Shown: in pieces, positions 24,761 through 28,324 of the stretch
How positions within the stretch are numbered: position 1 is the first letter of the stretch
Layout of the letters: every line of letters begins with the position of its first letter
Assembly (NCBI GenBank): GCA_963966275.1
Contig: CAWZYQ010000039.1
Coordinates: forward strand, 1-28,324
DNA length: 28,324 nucleotides
Direction of reading: 5' to 3'
From: UBA10427 sp003500135
Lineage (GTDB): Bacteria > Bacteroidota > Bacteroidia > Cytophagales > Cyclobacteriaceae
Position numbers and translations under genes: made by a program
Notes under the pieces: model-generated
Seen by the model: only the letters and a program-made list of their open reading frames with translations
Database searches by the model: none
What the model was told of the DNA's origin: nothing

Positions 24761-25267
24761 ATGCCGTATACAGCCGATTTTTACATTAAAAAATTACAGC
24801 TTCAACCACATCCGGAGGGTGGTTATTATCGTGAAAATTATCGAAGTGCGTATCAGATACATGGAACGGCTTTACCCGAGCGCTACAATGGCCCGCGTGT
24901 ATTTTCAACCTCAATTTATTTTTTACTTAAAAAGGGCAATGTATCTACCTTTCATCGATTAAAATCAGATGAGATTTGGCATTACTATGATGGGGACCCG
25001 ATAAAACTGTACCTTATTGATCGCGATGGGAAATTGAGTACACCAATTGTGGGCCGGCAACTTGAAGGTGGTGAAGAAATGCAACTTGTAATTCCGGCCG
25101 GTTCATGGTTTGCAGCGCACGTTGTTGAAGGAGGTAGTTTTGGATTGGTAGGTTGTAGTGTTGCTCCTGGTTTTGATTTTGATGATTTTGAGTTGGCCAA
25201 TAAGAATGATTTGATAAATAAATATCCACAGCACCGAAATGTGATACAAAAAATAATGGGGCAATAA
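24761..25267 (+). CDS. DUF985 cupin-fold protein
   Basis: 168 residues of the DUF985/Cupin_5 family. Signatures: YIKKLQLQPHPEGGYYRENYR (about 7-27), FSTSIYFLL, then the cupin segments TFHRLKSDEIWHYYDGDP (about 66-83) and VIPAGSWFAAHVVEG (about 111-125), ending in GCSVAPGFDFDDFELA. It is a single-domain beta-barrel, probably metal- or sugar-nucleotide-binding; the function of the family is not established. Stand-alone plus-strand gene. It ends just before a hairpin that better serves the minus-strand gene downstream. Confidence 0.88.
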   Translation: MPYTADFYIKKLQLQPHPEGGYYRENYRSAYQIHGTALPERYNGPRVFSTSIYFLLKKGNVSTFHRLKSDEIWHYYDGDPIKLYLIDRDGKLSTPIVGRQLEGGEEMQLVIPAGSWFAAHVVEGGSFGLVGCSVAPGFDFDDFELANKNDLINKYPQHRNVIQKIMGQ

Positions 25268-25289
25268 AAAAGGGCGCCATTGGCGCCCC
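25266..25289 (-). terminator. Intrinsic terminator of the small TPR protein gene
   Basis: Stem GGGCGCC (25272-25278) and GGCGCCC (25282-25288) with a 3-base loop. Read on the minus strand it is followed by T6, so it is a standard terminator for the gene that stops at 25305. On the plus strand no T run follows, so it is poorer for the DUF985 gene, whose stop precedes it by a few bases. Confidence 0.82.
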
Positions 25290-25304
25290 GGGTATTATAA
25301 GAAA

Positions 25305-25727
25305 CTATCTGCCAATTTCCGTAATTTCTGCAATCTTCTTCTGAACTCGCTGAATGTTCTCGCCGTCAGTAGGATCATCACTATTGGCTTTACGAACGGC
25401 TTTTACATAGTATTCCAGCGCCTTTTCAGGTAGGTTGTTTAACATGTAATAGTTTCCTTTCACTTCCAGGTTGTAAGGCGCTTCAGTGATATCAAGTGAC
25501 TGGTCGATCCATTGAGAAGCTTCCTTAAGGTTTACTTTTTTGTCAAAACATTTGTCGGCGCTTTTAGCCAGGGTATACCAATCATCAGGACTGGCATTCT
25601 CAACAGCTTCTCTTGTTTTTTCAGTTGTTTTGTCTTCCAAAATGCCGCCCGCAAATGCTACCTGGCTTGACACAAATACAGCGCAGAATAAAAGCGCGAT
25701 TCCCTTTTTGATGTTTGATGTTTTCAT
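25305..25727 (-). CDS. Small secreted TPR-like protein
   Basis: 140 residues. The start is set at ATG 25727 (MKTSNIKKGIALLF); a longer frame begins at a TTG at 25814 but its first 29 residues are an ordinary intergenic tail. The N-terminus is a signal peptide with predicted cleavage after the A-F-A segment (about residue 26). The mature part has two helix pairs like TPRs (SQWIDQSLDITEAPYNLEV and ALEYYVKAVRKANS). Export is likely; the role is unknown. It is a single-gene unit with its own terminator. Confidence 0.72.
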   Translation of the reverse strand: MKTSNIKKGIALLFCAVFVSSQVAFAGGILEDKTTEKTREAVENASPDDWYTLAKSADKCFDKKVNLKEASQWIDQSLDITEAPYNLEVKGNYYMLNNLPEKALEYYVKAVRKANSDDPTDGENIQRVQKKIAEITEIGR

Positions 25728-25940
25728 GATTATCCAATTGTTTTTTTTAGGTTCAACATAACTGATCAACAGCAGTATTTTATCAACCAAGGTCATGCCA
25801 AAACAACTAAACAACTGATAGTCATGACATTAAGAAAATAATGGAGTAAGAAAAAGAGTCAGAATTGTTCGCTTTAGCAACAGGCAATGTCACATAACCG
25901 AACACATAACAAAAAATACAATATTTCGTATAACAATGCT

Positions 25941-26291
25941 TTATACCATTATATAGCTAAATCGGATGTGTTGCACATAATAGCTTTCAATGCTATTGGT
26001 GAATTTAAATTCTTCCCAAACATCCCGGGGAACATTTTTGTAAATATACGACCTTTCGTGGGTTTGGATTAATAAATAACCTTCTTCTCCATTGCAACTA
26101 AAAAACCCGGCTTTTTGAACACCTCGTACCGATAGCGTTTCAAAATACTGCTGGAAACTAAATACATGATTCTGGAGATATTCATAGGTTTTTTCATAAC
26201 CTTGTGCTTCGATTTGGCATTCACTTCCATTATCAGCAAAAGAATATGCTGGTAAAATAATTATAGCTATTGCGATGAGAAGTTTATTCAT
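25941..26291 (-). CDS. Secreted KTSC-domain protein
   Basis: 116 residues with a signal peptide (core about 4-15, cleavage likely after S-F-A). The C-terminal half matches the KTSC domain pattern: an aromatic Y-x-Y near 81-83, V-P-x-x-V-W-x-x-F (about 87-95), an N-S, then Y-Y-x-x-H-I-R. KTSC domains are known mainly from cytoplasmic lysyl-tRNA synthetase-associated and stand-alone proteins; the signal peptide here is notable. Cys26 and Cys66 may form a disulfide in the periplasm. Function unknown. Confidence 0.68.
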   Translation of the reverse strand: MNKLLIAIAIIILPAYSFADNGSECQIEAQGYEKTYEYLQNHVFSFQQYFETLSVRGVQKAGFFSCNGEEGYLLIQTHERSYIYKNVPRDVWEEFKFTNSIESYYVQHIRFSYIMV

Positions 26292-26401
26292 TTTATTCGA
26301 TCAAAATTCAATTCAGTCACGAATTAACAGAATAATACAATACGAAATGAATTTTTCTGATATTTTGAGTACTCAATTAGACAAATAAGACAATTTAGGT
26401 C

Positions 26402-27310
26402 ATGAAATTTGGAAGAGTTGAAAATCCATCACTTGTTGATCATCAAATACCGCAATCGTTTAAATGGGGTAGTTTTGAACAAAAGTCAGCGGATAGTGAA
26501 AACGGCCTGACCGTATATTTCGGTGCACCGGCCTGGGGCGACCGTGGTTATATAGGAAAAATTTATCCGCCAAAAACCAAACCTTCAGATTACTTATACC
26601 ACTACAGCCGGCAGTTTTCGTGTATCGAGCTCAATACCATGTATTATCGTATACCAAAAACGGAGACCATTGAAAAATGGATAGAACAGGTGCCGGATAG
26701 TTTTCGTTTTTGTCCCAAATGGCCACAAAGCATTACCAACCGAAAGGTATTGGAAAGTCAAAGTGGGTTAACTGACCGTTTTTTGAATACATTATTATTA
26801 TTTCAAGAAAAGCTTGGAACCACATTTATTCAATTACCTTCACATTTTTCTACCGAAAGGGGAAAAGAGCTTTTTACATTTCTCGGCGAACTTCCCAGTG
26901 ATATTCCGATAAGTGTTGAATTTCGACATCCGAGTTGGTTTGAAAGCCAGGAGATTAAAGAACGGTTGTTCGAAAAGATGGATGAATTGGGTTGGGGAAT
27001 GGTTATCACCGATACCAGTGGAAGAAGAGATGTTTTGCACAATATGGTCACGGCTCAGAAGGTATTCATTCGCTTTACAGGTAATGCATTACATAAATCG
27101 GACTACCAACGCCTGGATGACTGGGCCGCTCGAATTTCAAAATGGTGTACAAAAGCTGTACAGGAGGTTTACTTCATATTCCATCAACGCGAGGAGCATT
27201 GCTGTGTTGATGCCGCCATATATTTATCAGGTAAAATGAACGATTTTGAAATAAGCACTCAGGCGCCCAAAGTCATTTCCCAAAGTAATCAGTCAAACTT
27301 GTTCGTTTAA
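26402..27310 (+). CDS. DUF72 domain-containing protein
   Basis: 302 residues, the typical length of DUF72 (YecE-like, TIM-barrel fold) proteins. Signature segments: YFGAPAWGDRGYIGKIYPP (about 39-57), YHYSRQFSCIELNTMYYRIP (about 66-85), FCPKWPQSITNRK, TFIQLPSHFS, SVEFRHPSWF (about 176-185) and VFIRFTGN. The molecular function is unknown. The ATG at 26402 follows a weak AGG. It converges on the cyclase-family gene with a 4-base overlap of stop codons. Confidence 0.9.
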   Translation: MKFGRVENPSLVDHQIPQSFKWGSFEQKSADSENGLTVYFGAPAWGDRGYIGKIYPPKTKPSDYLYHYSRQFSCIELNTMYYRIPKTETIEKWIEQVPDSFRFCPKWPQSITNRKVLESQSGLTDRFLNTLLLFQEKLGTTFIQLPSHFSTERGKELFTFLGELPSDIPISVEFRHPSWFESQEIKERLFEKMDELGWGMVITDTSGRRDVLHNMVTAQKVFIRFTGNALHKSDYQRLDDWAARISKWCTKAVQEVYFIFHQREEHCCVDAAIYLSGKMNDFEISTQAPKVISQSNQSNLFV

Positions 27311-27966
27311 AGCTCAACCAGGGCAAATGCCCTGACGGGAAAGCTGCCCAAACCGGTAATCTTCGGTGGAACAGCAAAAAACCTGAATCCTTCAGCAGGG
27401 AGCTTTTCAAGATGGACCAAATGTTCCAGAATAAAAATATCATCATCCAGTAAAATGGAATGTGCAGGTCGGTTCGCATCTTCGATATTGTCGATGTTGC
27501 AACTTTCTATTCCAACCATTTTCACACGTTTATCCATAAGATATACCGCTGCATCTTCAGTAAGATAGGGGGCATTATTAAAATAATCCCGTGTTCCCCA
27601 AAATTGGCTCCAACCTGTTTCAATCAGCACACAACGGTTTTCAAGTTTACGATTCACGAAAAAATCGCTACCAATCGCTTTTACATCTTTAGGCACCGTA
27701 ATTTTGATGCCTTCCAGATCAGCAACATTTTCCAGTCGTATGTCTGCAAGGTCTTTGCCATAGTCATATCGATGAAAAGGTACGTCAATATAAGTACCCG
27801 TATTGGCGATCATGTTGATTTGACCGATATGAAAGGAAGTATCGGCATTGTATATAAACCTCGAATCCTTAATTTCCTGATATTCGGTGATTTCCGGGAC
27901 CGGAGCATTTGGAAATCCAATGGTTTGATTATCAATTCTGTGAGATAGGTCGATAAGTCGTTTCAT
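27307..27966 (-). CDS. Cyclase/kynurenine formamidase-like family protein
   Basis: 219 residues of the cyclase family (PF04199), which includes KynB-type formamidases and isatin hydrolases. The N-terminus LIDLSHRIDNQT is typical. The usual metal motif HxGTHxDxPxH reads N-T-G-T-Y-I-D-V-P-F-H here (about 55-65), so two of the canonical His are Asn and Tyr while Asp and the last His are kept. Later residues RPAHSILLDDDIFILEHL (about 150-168) are standard. The metal content and substrate may therefore differ from KynB. No tryptophan-pathway genes are nearby. It overlaps the DUF72 stop at TTAA. Confidence 0.8.
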   Translation of the reverse strand: MKRLIDLSHRIDNQTIGFPNAPVPEITEYQEIKDSRFIYNADTSFHIGQINMIANTGTYIDVPFHRYDYGKDLADIRLENVADLEGIKITVPKDVKAIGSDFFVNRKLENRCVLIETGWSQFWGTRDYFNNAPYLTEDAAVYLMDKRVKMVGIESCNIDNIEDANRPAHSILLDDDIFILEHLVHLEKLPAEGFRFFAVPPKITGLGSFPVRAFALVEL

Positions 27967-28115
27967 AGTATTACATTACCAAAGGCATAATTTAAAAAAA
28001 AATAAAAATATTCGGCAAACCCTGTAATGACATATGTCACTTTAACGTCCCAATAACAGAACTGGATCCGGAAACCTGCTGCGATGACGTCAAACATTCG
28101 GAGCATTTTCATGAG

Positions 28116-28322
28116 ATGAGCGAAATGGAACAGGAGCGAAAAGCACTTGAGCAGGAACGACGGGCCATGATGCAGGAAAGACAACAACATAATCCGAACA
28201 AACCTGAAGAAATGAAAGACCGCAAAGCCGGGCTAAAGCCACTTAACCCTCAACAAATAGATAATTCAGGCGTGGGGCTGATCATAGATAAAACCGGAAA
28301 GGCTTTAAATATTGCCAACTAA
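28116..28322 (+). CDS. Short hydrophilic ORF at window edge, hypothetical
   Basis: 68 residues with a complete stop. A charged helix EQERKALEQERRAMMQERQ (about 5-23) is followed by a Pro/Asn-rich linker and a hydrophobic tail (VGLIIDKTGKALN). No family recognised. The frame stays open for 40 codons upstream to a TAA at 27993, without an ATG, so either it starts at a non-standard codon, or it is the tail of a decayed longer gene, or ATG 28116 is real. Upstream 28028-28039 carries a perfect TGACATATGTCA palindrome. Confidence 0.42.
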   Translation: MSEMEQERKALEQERRAMMQERQQHNPNKPEEMKDRKAGLKPLNPQQIDNSGVGLIIDKTGKALNIAN

Positions 28323-28324
28323 AG

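Noticed and set aside
25728..25814. 29-residue N-terminal extension of the small TPR protein from a TTG start
   Set aside because: The signal peptide begins at ATG 25727, so the extension would place it internally.
1..28324. Search for tRNA, rRNA, CRISPR, insertion sequences, toxin-antitoxin or phage genes
   Set aside because: No cloverleaf, regular direct repeats, transposase or defence-type gene pair was recognised.

Overview
The window is chromosomal DNA from a member of the Bacteroidota, most likely a gliding or formerly gliding Cytophagales-type bacterium. The evidence is a GldJ-type lipoprotein, an Fe-S photolyase of the PhrB class, a Nudix-domain transcription regulator, the YbeY variant lacking the third His ligand, many lipoproteins with short signal peptides, AT-rich spacers and weak Shine-Dalgarno sites. 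I see no insertion sequence, prophage, CRISPR array, tRNA or rRNA. It reads as core chromosome rather than an island.

Layout. 1-2915: a minus-strand group with a Nudix-type regulator, an SRPBCC protein and a cryptochrome/photolyase; a palindrome sits at the regulator's start region. 2916-6426: a secreted amidase lipoprotein and a periplasmic TPR protein, both minus. 6427-6808: the only gene-free stretch over 300 bases. It holds three exact TTATNCACA DnaA boxes, further near-matches and an AT-rich flank, and I interpret it as the chromosomal replication origin (oriC). 6809-17364: a long minus-strand run with an oligopeptide-binding lipoprotein, a 1098-residue membrane/coiled-coil protein, an RsbW-like ATPase, YbeY, MnmG (GidA), a methyltransferase and an Ig-like lipoprotein that ends against oriC. 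Two perfect 16-bp parS palindromes lie between ybeY and mnmG, and a third near-perfect site lies inside the large coiled-coil gene. 17502-19908: a small conserved-looking protein, ComF, and a GldJ-like lipoprotein. 20111-24667: Mfd, divergent from a lone heme-copper oxidase subunit III-like protein, then a TerB-like protein. 24761-28324: small single genes (DUF985 cupin, small TPR protein, secreted KTSC-domain protein, DUF72, cyclase family) and a short ORF at the edge.

How it fits together. The most informative part is not one protein but the chromosome-maintenance architecture: a DnaA-box cluster about 4.5 kb from a parS cluster, with mnmG/gidA between them, as in many bacterial origin regions. 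The parS copies have been read as protein by ORF calling, giving a false N-terminal extension on MnmG and a false plus-strand ORF. The rest is mostly housekeeping: tRNA modification (MnmG), rRNA maturation (YbeY), DNA repair (photolyase, Mfd), DNA uptake (ComF) and cell-surface lipoproteins. Neither dnaA nor parAB is in the window.
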